Positions 11,321 to 22,059 of a stretch of DNA of 64,000 bases are shown in pieces. The translations under genes and the position numbers were made by a program. Each line of letters begins with the position of its first letter. Positions within the stretch are counted from its first letter, which is position 1. The notes beneath the pieces were generated by a model. It did no database searches, was not told the DNA's origin, and saw only the letters and a list, made by a program, of their open reading frames with translations. This stretch comes from Hericium rajendrae (taxonomy: Eukaryota; Basidiomycota; Agaricomycetes; Russulales; Hericiaceae): NCBI GenBank assembly GCA_033439255.1, contig CM065888.1:2046001-2110000 (forward strand), written 5' to 3'.

Positions 11321-11901
11321 CATCAGGAAGGTTGACAACTTTCTGATTGACCTGACAATTTCTAACCCTACTGACAGCTTCTGATTGACCTGATCCACCT
11401 GAAAGCAATCTTGAGAAGCAAATATCTGATCAGACTTTTACATTCAAGAAAAGACATATATTGTCAGATATATAAGTTTTTAATCTCTAACTAATAGATA
11501 TATCAAAATTTTTGATATCTAAAATTTTTGAAAATCTGAGAGTGTCTGATTTCAAATCTGGAGGTCAAATATCAGTCAGATGGATCAGACAGTGTCAGAC
11601 ACCATCAGATGCTCTCAGACAGTTGCAGATAATTTTCAGATATTTGACCTTCAGATTTGAAAAAATTCTCAGATCAGACACTCTCAGATTTAGAAAATTT
11701 CAGATATCAGAGATTTTGTTATATCTATTAGTTGGAGATTAAAAACTTATATATCTGACAATAAATGTCTTTACTTAAATGTAAAAATTTGATCAGATAT
11801 TTGCCTGTTAAGATTGCTTTCAGGTGGATCAGGTCAATCAGGAGCTGTCAGTAGGGTTAGAAATTGTCAGGTCAATCAGAAAGTTGTCAACCTTCCTGAT
11901 G
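11321..11901. mobile_element. MITE A2, full copy (581 bp)
   Basis: A long foldback element from CATCAGGAAGGTTGACAACT to its inverted complement. The two arms pair over most of the length. The target duplication is CA (11319-11320 and 11902-11903). It is inserted in the GC-rich domain. The length is identical to A4 and to the summed halves of A3. Confidence 0.92.
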
Positions 11902-12059
11902 CACTGCCACCAATGACACCACGCACGACGCGTCGCTGCCACCAATGCACCGCGATAATGCTGCCAATGCACTAAACACGCTTGCCAATGACGTGCCAAT
12001 GCACTGAATGTGCCGAATGTGCCGTGCTTTGTCTGTGTGCCCAATGCCCTGCACTGTCT

Positions 12060-12448
12060 CTGTGTGGGCTTCCTGTGTTGCACACAGGCCTCTTTCATTA
12101 CTTTGTTCTGACAATGTAGTAGAAATTTTTGTAGATAATCCTACTATGAATATACAAAATTTGACATATAAAGTTGGAGGGCTATCTGATAGCATAGGAG
12201 AAAATGCTGCTACTGTAGTAGAGATAGAAGGCTTAGAAAGATCAAAAGTTCAAAGGTATATGACTCATATATAACTTGTATAGTTTATATAGCCAATATA
12301 GCCTACATAGAGAGCCACTAGAATTATATAGCTTGTATAGTCATTTAACCTAGCTATATAGCACTATATGTCTGATACCTGGTGCTATATAGCCTATATA
12401 GCCTATATAGTGCTATAATAGACCATATACCTTATGTACTTGTAAGTG
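12060..12448. other. Edge of composite module with CTATATAG block
   Basis: 12100-12250 is AT-richer and non-coding. 12260-12425 is a CTATATAG-rich block like that at 9310, closing the composite module that starts there. No gene seen. Confidence 0.45.
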
Positions 12449-13470
12449 CATCAGCAAAAGGGCAATCTTCTGACTGATCTGACTGTCTGACTCTTGTCTG
12501 AGATATCTGAATATGTTCATTTCTCTGATTCACATATGAATAAAATAGTGTGTAGATCATTTTGTAAAATTAGACAAATATCAGACCTGTCAGATTTTCA
12601 AAAATCTACTAGACATAGCTAATTTTGTCAGACATTTACTAAAACCTCAGACAATTGCTATGTTTTAGATACAATTAGATAGGTCCCTATCATCAAGTAT
12701 ATTTTAGATACTTCAGACTTTCAATATCTATCAGATATAAGTAAACTTGTCAGATGATAGGAAACTTATTAGACAATTATAACTTTTTAGATATAATTAG
12801 ATGAAGCTCTATCATCAAGTGTATTTTAGACACTTCAGACATTTTGCATTTATCAGATGTCATTGCTTTTGTCAGACAAACAATGTTAATCAGACATAAT
12901 TAGATGGGTCCCTATCATCAAGTATATTTCAGACACTTTAGACTTCTAGTATCTGTCAGATATAAGTAAACTTGTCAGATAACAGGGAACTTCTCAGATA
13001 ATAGGAAACTTCTCAGACAATTACAACTTTTCAGATACAATCAGATGGATCTCTATTATCAAGTGTATTTAAGATACTTTAGACATTTTGCATTCATCAG
13101 ATGCTGTTGCTTTCATCAGACAAACAATGTTATTTAGATACAATCAGACAGATTCTTATCATCAAGTACATTTCAGATATATTAGACTTTTAATATTTGT
13201 CAGATCTAAGAATCTTGTTAGATAATGAGAAATTCTCAGACAATTACAATATTTTAGATACAATTAGATAGGTCCCTATCATCAAGTGTATTTTAGATAC
13301 TTCAGACATTGTGAAATTATCAGATGTTCTTAATTTTATCAGACAATCAATATTGTCCAGACACAATCACTATTTTTCAGATAAGTCAAAGAGGTCTCTG
13401 TCATCTACTTTTCAGATATATTAGACATTAAACATCATCATATTTATCTTTAATATATCAAGGCATCTGC
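12449..13470. repeat. MITE E-like left end and TCAGAT tandem array
   Basis: It begins CATCAGCAAAAGGG (flank TG), like the start of MITE E1. From about 12660 there are seven diverged units of about 115 bp. Each carries AGGTCCCTATCATCAAGTG followed by a TTTCAGATA..TTAGAC stretch. The same motif occurs in MITE E1 and near 16850 and 17655. No right terminus could be fixed. Confidence 0.6.
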
Positions 13471-14002
13471 CTCTTGATTATTGACATATATCTTTCTCTT
13501 TATCAGAAATTAGACTTGGACTTGAACTTAAATTTGAACTGTCAGACTCAGAGTTGAGACTTGAGAAGTGAACTTAAACTTAAGATCAGACTTGGTCTTA
13601 AGCTTAGACTCAGCCTAACATCTATAAAATAAGCCATAGTAGTCACAAAATCTATGTGGCCTGCATTATTTCATTCTTTAATTAAGTAATTACAAGAATA
13701 TATGCAGTTAAGTAGTGGATCCATCATATCAGAGTGGGTCTGCAACAGCAAGGCCATATGTGACCATGCACAACCACACATAAGGCATGGATACTGTGCG
13801 AGGTCATCCATGAGACGGCGAAGGGTGCAAGAGAGAGGCCGGAGCACGCAGAGACATCCAGGGCATGCGCAGGGCAAGGAACATATGACACGAGAGGGCT
13901 GGGGCATGTACTGGATATGCAGCATGGGAGAGGTGGTAGGCAGGGCACACGGATGGGAAAGAGGGCAGCGACGATGGTGATCTTGAGATAGAACACAAAA
14001 TG
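13470..14002. other. Non-coding stretch before the hairpin-cassette region
   Basis: AT-rich to 13660, then GC-richer with GCATG-type words. The ORFs are low-complexity and lack supporting signals. Confidence 0.35.
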
Positions 14003-14082
14003 TGGAGTACAGCTCGATAACAAGCTGTACTCCCCAAGTTAGCACAAGAGACAGTTAGATAGTATTCTGTTTTACTTACCTT
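14003..14082 (-). other. Donor / branch / hairpin cassette
   Basis: Minus-strand copy: donor GGTAAGTAAAA at about 14081, CTAACTTGGGG at about 14043, hairpin GGAGTACAGCTCG..CTGTACTCC at 14003-14032. Confidence 0.55.
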
Positions 14083-14144
14083 GCGATCCTTTGGCCTAAA
14101 AAAAGCCCCTCCACCCTTCGAAACGTCCCTCCGCGCGCACCTGT

Positions 14145-14665
14145 AGGGCCCAAAACACAAATGTTTCGGACCCCACAGCCTTTGCGGCCAGGTAGACACA
14201 AAAATCAAAGACCCACGCACCTACAGGGCCCGAAACAAAAACGTTTCGGACCCTGCAGCCTGCGCGGGTACGTAGACACGATAAACGAAGGCCCCCGCAC
14301 TGTAGGGCCCGAAACGAATACGTTTCGGACCCCACAGCCTGCGTGGGCACGTTGACACGGAACTCGAAGGTCCGCGCATCTGCAGGGCCCGAAACGGATA
14401 ACGTTTCGGGCCCTACAGATGCACGGGCAGGTAGACACGATAAGCGAAGGCCCACGCACCTGTAGGGCCCGAAACGAACACGTTTCGGGCCCCACAGCCT
14501 GCACGGGCAAGTTGACACAAAAATCGAAGGCCCGCGCACCTGCAGGGCCCGAAACGAAAACGTTTCGGACCCTGCAGCCTGCGCGGGCACGTATATACGA
14601 GACTCTAAGGCCCCCGCACCTGTAGGACCCGAAACGAAAACGTTTTGGATCCCACAGCCTTGCAG
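14145..14665. repeat. Tandem array of about 77 bp hairpin units
   Basis: Seven units each contain a palindrome of the form GGGCCCGAAACG..CGTTTCGGGCCC, separated by CTGCAGCCTGCGCGGG-like spacers. The palindromes are the best conserved part. The array is flanked on both sides by minus-strand splice cassettes (14003-14082 and 14678-14757). Confidence 0.8.
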
Positions 14666-14677
14666 AAGAGAAAATGC

Positions 14678-14757
14678 GGAGTACTACTCGTTATCGAGCA
14701 GTACTCCTCAAGTAAGTGCATTAAACAGAGAAATAACGATTGTATTTACTTACCTTG
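14678..14757 (-). other. Donor / branch / hairpin cassette
   Basis: The hairpin GGAGTACTACTCG with inner TTATCGAG and its complement lies at 14678-14707. The minus-strand donor AAGGTAAGTAAAT is at about 14756. Confidence 0.55.
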
Positions 14758-15036
14758 CCATGTACGACATCGCGGGGCCACGCGCGACGAGCAGAGGCCG
14801 TGCCCATAGTGGCAAGGCCACACGAGCGACGGCAGGACCATGCATGATACACACAGCCACGCGCAAAGCATGGGTGCTGTACGGGCAATGACTGGGCTGT
14901 GCGGGGCATGCGTGCGGGCAAAGGATGCGGAAGAGGAGGCAGATGGGGCTCCGGAGAGATGACGGTTGGTACGCGGGCACGGGGCATGGGAGAGGTAGCG
15001 GCGCGGGTGGTGATCTTGAGATAGGACACAGAACAG

Positions 15037-15114
15037 GGAGTATTACTCGTTATCGAGCAATACCCCCTGAGTTAGCATGATTAACAGAGAGATAACGATT
15101 TTTTTTACTTACCT
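15037..15114 (-). other. Donor / branch / hairpin cassette
   Basis: The hairpin is at 15037-15066 (GGGAGTATTACTCG). CTAACTCAG lies just before it and the minus-strand donor AGGTAAGTAAAA is near 15113. Confidence 0.55.
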
Positions 15115-15435
15115 GAGAGTCCTCTCAACTCCTCCTACTTTCGAGTGATCCTTCCGGTCTTCAAGACGTCAGAAACCGAGCAATAGAGGGTGGAAGAGAT
15201 GGCAGAGACGACAAGCAAGACTTCAATGTGCAAGTCGCATGTTCAGCCACCGGCCCAGTCGGCAATCCCCGACCGGCAGTCTCCGGGAACGCGCGTCGAG
15301 TTCAACATATCGTTGAACTTCAACTTGTCGTCTCTCCCTCATTGCCCCACTCCCGACTGATCTTTCCTCTTATTTCCTCGTTCTCTCGTCAACGCACGCA
15401 CCTCAAAACCCGGTGGAACAGTATGGGAGAGGATC

Positions 15436-15972
15436 AAGGTGAGTATTAGTCATTCTTTCTTGTCATTCTCGCATACTAACATATTCTTTTCCCTTGCTGC
15501 TGCATCCCTGCTGCATCCCGGCTGACTTTCCCAGATCCCTGCTGGCTGTTTCGCATGGCCGCAGCTGTCGGGCATGGCAGGGTACCAGAGGTAAGTAAAA
15601 CTTATCACTTTTCGTTGTTGTCATGTACTAATTGAGAGAGTATCGTTCGTTATCGAGCGATACTCTCTGTTGCTTTCGTTTTCTGACCCTCTCAAGACCC
15701 TCTTTTTGCAACCGCAGCCACTCTGCACCCCGTTATCTTTCCCACATCCTGGCCACCACCTCCACATTTCTGCCATGTCATCGGTGCCCCAACATGGTGC
15801 GCATGTCCATGCATCTCAATGTCCTGTGCCCGCATGCCAGCAACACCAGCATATCATACGGGTGCGACTGCACCTCAATATTTATGAAAGGTGAATAGAA
15901 TTTTTTTCGTTGTCATTGTTCTCACGTACTAAGGAAGAGAGTATCGCTTGACTATGAGCAATACTCTGTTTT
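15436..15972 (+). other. Three plus-strand splice cassettes in series
   Basis: Donor at 15439 with TACTAAC at 15474 but no hairpin. Donor at 15591 with hairpin at 15636-15668 (GAGAGTATCG..CGATACTCTC). Donor at 15890 with hairpin at 15937-15967. Acceptor-like pyrimidine tracts with CAG follow at about 15718 and 15979. Intervening segments would be short GC-rich exons without an evident long reading frame. Confidence 0.5.
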
Positions 15973-16039
15973 CCTTCAGTTCTCTGTCCATGCCCCTACT
16001 GCTCCTCGTCCTCACTGCCCCTGTATTCTGCTCCCTGTT

Positions 16040-16480
16040 CCACATCGTTGTGGCCAAGGTATATCTATTGTCTTTTCTGTCGCATGCTGCGGGACATGAA
16101 GCATTTCTTGTTTCGTGTCCTAAAGAAGTATGTACATGTTCATTATGCTAAACATGCGTATCCTGTAGGTCACGAAGTACTTCCATTAGGTGTCCGAAGC
16201 AGGTATATCTTATTCTGATGTTCTGCCTGCTCACATTGAACTGATTTGTTGTGTCTTTCAGCTCTTCAAGACTGGTGCATGACCTCAGCTGCAAAGTCAG
16301 CTGATGCTGGTAGGCTCCTTTTCCTTTATGATCTTGAATTATGTAGTTTATTTGGTACCTCTGCATACATATCTTATGGTATGTCTAGCACCTGTGATGT
16401 AGCATGCTGTTACTTTGGCTCTAATTTTAGTGTTTTGAATAAAATAATCTTTATGTCTGTTCTGAAATAGATGATCTGGA
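16040..16480 (+). other. Possible degraded exon pair, unrecognised
   Basis: Two stretches (about 16050-16200 and 16261-16310) are separated by an intron-like segment (GTATATC..TTTCAG). AATAAAAT near 16437 could be a polyadenylation signal. Frames are short and no family was recognised. Confidence 0.25.
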
Positions 16481-16835
16481 CCCTATTCTGAGGTTCATCT
16501 GATCTGCCCTGATTTCAATCTAATCTAAACTTATAATCTGATTATGTCTGAAATTTTAATATATCTGATTGTAAGACAAGATCTGACTTCAGATACAAAT
16601 AAGAGAAATATCAGACAAGATCTAATATCCAGACACAATCTGACTTTTAGACATAATCTGACTTCCAGACTCCTAGACAAGATCTGACTCCTAGACTTTT
16701 GTCTGATTCTCAGACTTCTATCTGACTCTCGAACAAAATCTAACTTGAAGACATTTGTCTGACTCTCAAGCAAGATCTGACTTGCAGACATTTGTCTGAC
16801 ATTTAGACTTCTATCTAAAATTAGACACTTTGTCT

Positions 16836-16958
16836 AAAAGGCACTTGACGATAGGGACCCGTCTAATTGGTCTGATTATCTGATCATCTGGAACAGACTA
16901 CATTAGACTAGATCAGACAAAGTCAGACATCATTTAGACAAATGCACGTTTACTGATG
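16836..16958. mobile_element. MITE E-like right end (E2)
   Basis: It closely matches the last 140 bp of E1: AAGGCACTTGACGATAGGGA, then TCTGATCATCTGGA.., ending ..GTTTACTGATG (flank TG). The left end was not fixed. 16500-16835 is TCAGAC/TCTGAC-rich and could belong to it. Confidence 0.6.
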
Positions 16959-17040
16959 TGGTAGCTATATAAATTTAGGTTTTCTCTGATGTTTGTCAGT
17001 ACATCTGCAGGCATGTCTGTAGTCCCAAGGAACACAGGAT

Positions 17041-17566
17041 GCAACACTCCAGAGTCTACCTAGTCTCTCAACCAGTAGAACTGAAGCTGCATGTGCTTCA
17101 TCCAAGTATGATGCTCCGGGTGCTTCAAAGAGGCAATGGCTGATTGTCCATGTGCAAAGTTGAAGGACTCAACAGGACATCATAGCCAAACTTCGAAAGC
17201 AGGTTGCACATCCAACAGACCTCCTGACCAGCGTCGAAGGCAGCAATGTACTCAGCCTCAGTAGTAGAGGTGACAACAATTGTCTGAAGCCTCAAATGCC
17301 AGCTAACAGCACCAGTACTGATGCAGAGGACATAGCCAGATGTGGAGTGACCATCGTCTGGGTTGCCTGCATGATCAGCATCAGAATAGGCAGAGAAGAG
17401 CTCAGTCGAAGTCTCAGAGGGACTCGGACCATGAGCAAGCTTCAAGTTGACTGTGCCCTTGAGATACTTGAGCAAGTGCTGAATAGCCTTCCAATGTGTC
17501 ATGCCAGGATTAGAGGTGAAGCAGCAGAGGACTCCAACAGCATAAGCAATGTCTGGGTGCATGCCA
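17041..17566 (-). mobile_element. Copia retrotransposon fossil, RNase H end
   Basis: The minus-strand translation carries the Copia signature at the end of pol (HPDIAYAVGVL, YSDADHAGN, STSGYV, ALT-like TTEAEYIAA). It is a fragment of a broken element. A Plavaka element starts at 17567, and a further minus-strand Copia-like trace appears just right of that element (after 21922), which fits an insertion into this fossil. Confidence 0.8.
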
Positions 17567-17639
17567 CATCAGTAAACCTGGAAATTTCTGATTGATATCT
17601 GATTGTATCTGAATGATCTGATTCAGACTATTCAGACAG

Positions 17640-18110
17640 TCAGATGAGTCAGGTAGGTCTCTATCGTCCAGTGTCTTTCAGATAAAAGTGTCTGATTTCA
17701 GAACAAAGTCTGAATATCAGATAGTCATCTGAGTCTCAGATAGCCATCTGAGTCTCAGATCTTGTCTGAGACTCAGACAACCATCTGAGTGTCAGATCTT
17801 ATCTGAGTGTCAGATCTTATCTAAGTGTCAGATCTTGTCTGAGACTCAGATAGCTATCTGACACTCAGACAGCTATCTGAATATCAGATCTTGTCTGAGA
17901 GTCAGATAGCTATCTGGATGTCAGATCTTATCTGAGTCTCAGACAGTCATCTGAGTTATCTGATATCTTAATAATGTCTGAAAGTCAGATGGCTATCTGG
18001 ATGTCAGACAATATCTGATAGTCAGATAGTCATCTTAGTATCAGATAACTGTCTAGGTGTCAAATTTTGTCTGATATGAATCTGATATGAATCTGAAGTC
18101 AGATCAATCA
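17640..18110. repeat. TCTGAGACTCAGAT short tandem array
   Basis: Irregular repeats of about 45 bp are built from CAGATAGTCATCTGAGTCTC and CAGATCTTGTCTGAGACT, many of them palindromic. They are subterminal in the Plavaka element. Confidence 0.7.
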
Positions 18111-18756
18111 GATCTTACTAAAGTTAGTTTTTATGATAGCAAAGTAGTCCTTTCACTCCAATTTCTATCCTATCATTCTATCAAACTTGTATTGAATGAT
18201 ATCAGATCAGTCAGACACTTCAGACATATTTAAGATAATACTTCAGATAAGCTAGATATAATATCAGCATCAATCAGAATAGATCTAGACAAAATTAGTG
18301 CTATTTCAGATAAATCAGACAAATTTCAGCTCAAAATTAAAATTAACAGACTATACCAGAGCTTAATCAGAGACTCAGATATCATACCAAATTTTTAAAA
18401 CCACTGCACTCTAAAATTATGCAGGTAAACAACTTAGTGCCCAATGTAGCACAACTCCAAATACTAGACTATAGGTAAAAGAATTAATAACAAAAAAGAA
18501 TTAACTGTTCAAAAGATCAAAAGTAGCTGTATGAAAAACACTAATTCAAATATCAGACTAAATATAACATGAGAACAGAAAAAAGACAAACTGAAAGACA
18601 ATTTAAAGATTAAGCTCCTATTTAAAATTTAGTCAAAACAGCAGCCAGAAAATAAGAAAAGTACAAACAATGAGGATATCAAATTGAAAGCTAAATTCTA
18701 AAAAAAAAATCCAACATAAGTCAGATCATTATAGCAGAAGAAAAAGCAAAGACAAA
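18111..18756. other. AT-rich internal Plavaka sequence
   Basis: No gene is visible. It lies between the subterminal array and the minus-strand ORF. Confidence 0.3.
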
Positions 18757-19130
18757 CTATTCATCATCACTTATCCAGTTGATAAGATTGAGACGACGAG
18801 TATCAGTAGCATCCAAAGGCTTGGAGTTAGCAGAGCTACGGTTATGATTAAGCTTTATGTTAGCATACTCCTGAGCAGCCTCCATGATAAGCTTCCACTT
18901 CTTGTCAGTAAGAGTAGTGATGGCCTTCATATAATACACAGAAGCTGCCCCCCAGTTGGTAGTAGAGAAGTTGGGATCATCAGGATCCTGAAGACGAGTA
19001 GAATCTTGAAGGTGAGCAGGGTCCTGAAGATGGACAGAAAGCTCATCATATGGCAACTGGCATAGTAAAGCTCGCTCCACCTTTGCAAAGTTAGTCTCTA
19101 CAAAATGAATCTAAAAAAATACTCACAGCA
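18757..19130 (-). CDS. Unrecognised minus-strand ORF in the Plavaka element
   Basis: The frame reads from about 19095 to a stop at 18757: ALLCQLPYDELSVHLQD, a run of LQDP-type short repeats, then WGAASVYYMKAITTLTDKKW and the end LNLINWISDDE. A likely intron (GTGAGTATT..TTGTAG, about 19097-19128) precedes it. It may be a second gene of the Plavaka element, truncated at its 5' side where the transposase fragment begins. No family was recognised. Confidence 0.4.
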
Positions 19131-19787
19131 ACAAGAGCAAGACAAAGAGCTGACTTGGGCTATCCATCCTGCCTAGACTCAGCAGGAAGAGAGCTATTGC
19201 TGCATTTATGGAGTTCTGCTATCTTGCACGAAGGTCTGTTATTGATGAAACTGCACTAAGTGCTATGGAAGCTGCACTTGAACAATTTCATAAAGAACGA
19301 GTTATCTTTAAAGATGTTGAAATTCGTAAAGCATTTTCTCTTCCAAAGCAGCATGCTCTTATACATTATGTTGAACTTATTCGACTATTTGGTGTACCAA
19401 ATGGACTTTGTACATCTATTACTGAGGCCAAACACATAAAAGCTGTAAAGGAGCCATGAAGACGCTCCAGCAGATTTAATGCATTGGGTCAAATGCTACT
19501 TACAAATCAGAGACTTGATAAATTGGCTGCAGCTAAAAATGACTTTGTTGCTCGTGGCATGCTTGACTTGGGGGAAGAGGGCCGATGCTCTGCACGGCAA
19601 TACGATTCCTTTTGAATTGTTCTAACTTTGTAGTGTTATTCTCACAGAATTAATAAGATAATAGAGAGTTGAATATACTAGTATTGTAATGCTGCAAAGA
19701 TCTCCATATTCAAAGTATATTGTTTTACACTTATCTCTTATTTTTAAACTTTGTTACCAGCAAGAGTTGAACTAATGACAAAATAAT

Positions 19788-19836
19788 GGTCACATGCAAC
19801 AGTGAGCCCAGTCAGGCTCGCTGTTGCATGTGACTT
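19788..19836. repeat. Palindrome i (H1 copy)
   Basis: The inverted pair GGTCACATGCAACAGTGAG / CTCGCTGTTGCATGTGAC encloses a short loop. Homologous hairpins lie in H2 (35187-35232) and G1 (57078-57187). Confidence 0.75.
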
Positions 19837-20147
19837 CTCAAAAATTGTGTTTACATTTATGAAGTACATAAGTGTGGCCTTTGAAAGTCTGTCAACTGTT
19901 GTATGTTGCCTAGATTGATTTTATTTTTGCCTTCTAGGGGTCTGAATCAGTAATTTGGCTATATCTCTGTCAATTCTCTAGCTATAAACATAAACTCAAG
20001 TGTTTCTGAATAGTACTATCAATGGCCATATTGACACGATTTTTACTGATTTTTTACACTACTCAGTATGTGCCTATTCTCAGATGATTTGATGATTTGC
20101 CCCTAGACTTGAATGATTTTTTCGATTTTTTCCTGCTTATAAATCGC

Positions 20148-20247
20148 TTATGTAATCCACAGCACGGGCAAAATGACGTACTCCCGTCCCATGACATCAT
20201 GAGGGGGACGGGAGTATGTCATTTTGCCCGTGCTGCGGATTATGTAA
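20148..20247. repeat. Palindrome ii (H1 copy)
   Basis: A near-perfect inverted repeat with about 43 bp arms (AATCCACAGCACGGGC, AAATGACGTACTCCCGTCCC and complement) around a centre containing ATGACATCAT. Homologues lie in H2 (29085-29185) and G1 (55643-55737). Confidence 0.85.
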
Positions 20248-20930
20248 AACCTTGAAAATAGTCAAATAGGAGGTTTTGTGATAATTTGAGTGTACCTCCT
20301 TAACGACTGGAGATATCACCGGTCCCTTGATTGCGTCAAAAAGATCTCTATTATGCCTTTTCAACGACGTTAGGTACACTACAATTTGGATGAGTCAATA
20401 AAAAGATATGGCCTCAACAAGTTTGCCCTTACCTCTAATACCAACCCTTCAGTAATCGCTACCGCGTTTTCTCAATACTTACCCGATTGTCTTGTACAAT
20501 ATACCATTGGAAAGGTATGAATCAGGTCTTTCCAACGGTATCTTTATCGTGTAAATAGCACCACTCGTTGCGCCGCTATGATGCAATCACTATGATCTTC
20601 TCCTCAAAGGTATCTTTTGAAGTGATTTGCTCATATCTCAGTCATTTCTGAACCTATTCTCATGGAAAAAAATGTTCTGAGGAGGTAAAATTTGCCTTTA
20701 TCATGTTATCATACATTCCACTCACTTACATCAATAACAAGGTGTAGAATATCCTATTAAATATGTTTATCTGTTATTTCAACAAGTTTGCACTTTCTTA
20801 TACTAAAATCTTTCAGTTCCAATAAGACTAGCATTGATTTACATATGCATATAGTTTAACACTAATAAAATTTGATTTAGTAAACTGATATCTCTAAGAA
20901 ACATTTAAAATTACAAAAATGACAATTGTT

Positions 20931-20941
20931 AGAATCGAACC
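20931..20941 (-). promoter_or_regulatory. tRNA-like B box near the H1 5' end
   Basis: On the minus strand GGTTCGATTCT lies 116 nt from the 5' end and is followed within about 16 nt by TTTTT. ATGACAC upstream and TTGTCAT just after the box could pair like an acceptor stem about 88 nt apart. This suggests a tRNA-derived RNA polymerase III unit, but the D arm is poor. Confidence 0.4.
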
Positions 20942-21922
20942 TACAACCTTACTTTAAGATGTGAGAAATTATTACTATAAAAGGCATTACATTGGCTGGG
21001 TGTCATCTTTTTTGAGTTGAAAAGCAGGTTAGAGTAAACGATTCTAAGGAATCATAATTTGCCTTTAGACCTTGTTGATATTGATAATTCACTGCCAGAT
21101 GATGATTGGAAATCTGTATCAGACTCTGAATCTGAATTGAAATCTGAAAATGAAGATGAATCTGAATCTGAATCTGAAGATAAAGATGAGAATAAAGAAG
21201 ATGAGAAAAAGGCTATAAAGCATCATATAGATAGAGGACCAGCATCAGTACTCTTACAAACTTTCTGCTGGAACTTATTCTGTCTGATCTTGTCTGATCA
21301 CCTTATATACCTGACAGATTGTTCATTCCTGGCCACAAACAAAATCAGGCAAGTCAGGTAGAGTCAGATTTTATCAGATATGTATTTACACTCAGACCTA
21401 ATCAGATTTGAAATATCTTCTACTGTCAGACAGATCAAGCAGGGTGTAGTCTCCCAGACACAGTCAGATTTTAAATGTTGTTCAGATTTTGGATGTTCTC
21501 CAGATTTTGGATGTTAATCAGATTTTTTTTTCTTGTCAGGTCAGCCAGGCAGGGTGTAGTCTCTCAGACACAGTCAGATTTTGGATATCTTTCAGATTTT
21601 TTGCTGTCAGACAGATCAGACAGGGTATAATCTTGACACAGTCAGATTTTGAATATTTTCCAGATTCTGAATGTTTATCAGATTATTTTTTTTTGTCAGT
21701 TTAGCCAGACAGGTGTAATCTCTCAGACATAGTCAGATATCAACTTACATTTAAATTTTAGCTCAATATCAAATCAAGCAGAATAATCAAAAATTAACAA
21801 GTGCAGGTGCCAACTTGCAAGGCATGTTAGTATCTGATGCAACTGCTATAAGTCATGCAGATACAATTAGATATTGTCAGATGTCTTGCAGGTCAAATAA
21901 AAAGTTTTGAAGGTTTTTGATA

Positions 21923-22059
21923 AATCAAAGTAAACTAAAAATTGCTCCAATTCATGTACTAGGCATTTGCTGATATAGAAAGTGATTGACAAAGTTATTA
22001 CAAACTCAAGGTTCAAGTAGATCACCTTTAGCTGTAAACTTCCTCTAGATTAGTAGACT
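21923..22059 (-). mobile_element. Copia-like trace right of the Plavaka element (fossil)
   Basis: A short minus-strand stretch resembles sequence upstream of the Copia RNase H part at 17041-17566. It is consistent with one fossil split by the Plavaka insertion. Little else can be read. Confidence 0.35.

Larger units (their letters stand above)
19567..21057 (-). mobile_element. Helentron H1, non-autonomous (1491 bp)
   Basis: The 5' end is at 21057 (minus strand TTATGATTCCTTAGAATCG) and the 3' end at 19567 (AAGGAATCGTA, hairpin GCCGTGCAGAGCATCGGC, ..CCCCCAAG). Setting it aside rejoins the Plavaka reading frame exactly (..GML|D|LPL), so there is no target duplication and the site is A|T on its own strand. 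It is non-coding. It shares two palindromes and most of its body with H2. Confidence 0.88.
19186..21361 (+). pseudogene. Plavaka transposase, C-terminal part, split by Helentron H1
   Basis: The frame before H1 has the pattern of Agaricomycete Plavaka transposases near their C-terminus: FCYLARRSVIDE, ALEQFHKERVIF, FSLPKQHALIHY, LFGVPNGLCTSITEAKHI, then GQMLLTNQRLDKLAAA and FVARGML. The same frame resumes after H1 (21058) with LPLDLVDIDNS, an acidic serine-rich tail and DRGPASVL. One in-frame TGA at about 19457 stands where the family has tryptophan (TGG), a G-to-A change. The N-terminal catalytic part is missing. Plavaka enzymes are RNase H-fold cut-and-paste transposases known from basidiomycetes. 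Confidence 0.75.
17567..21922 (+). mobile_element. Decayed Plavaka-type DNA transposon
   Basis: The left end is CATCAGTAAACCTGG.., the right end ..AAGGTTTTTGATA. The first ~90 bp of the inverted right end match the left end of MITE B at most positions (ACCTTCAAAACTTT, TTTGACCTGC, GACATCTGACA). The element lies inside the Copia fossil and contains a Plavaka transposase C-terminal part (plus), a minus-strand ORF (18757) and a TCAGA-rich array. About 2.9 kb remain once Helentron H1 is set aside. The transposase N-terminus is absent, so this is an internal deletion derivative. Confidence 0.65.

Noticed and set aside
10535-11384. Overlapping ORFs of 60-161 aa in the first GC-rich domain
   Set aside because: Same cause as the later GC-rich domain, and some run into MITE A2.
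14145-14665. CRISPR-like array
   Set aside because: The spacers are themselves repeats, the organism is eukaryotic and the unit is a palindromic satellite.
16531-16791. Minus-strand 86-aa ORF
   Set aside because: It is made of TCAGAC-type short repeats.
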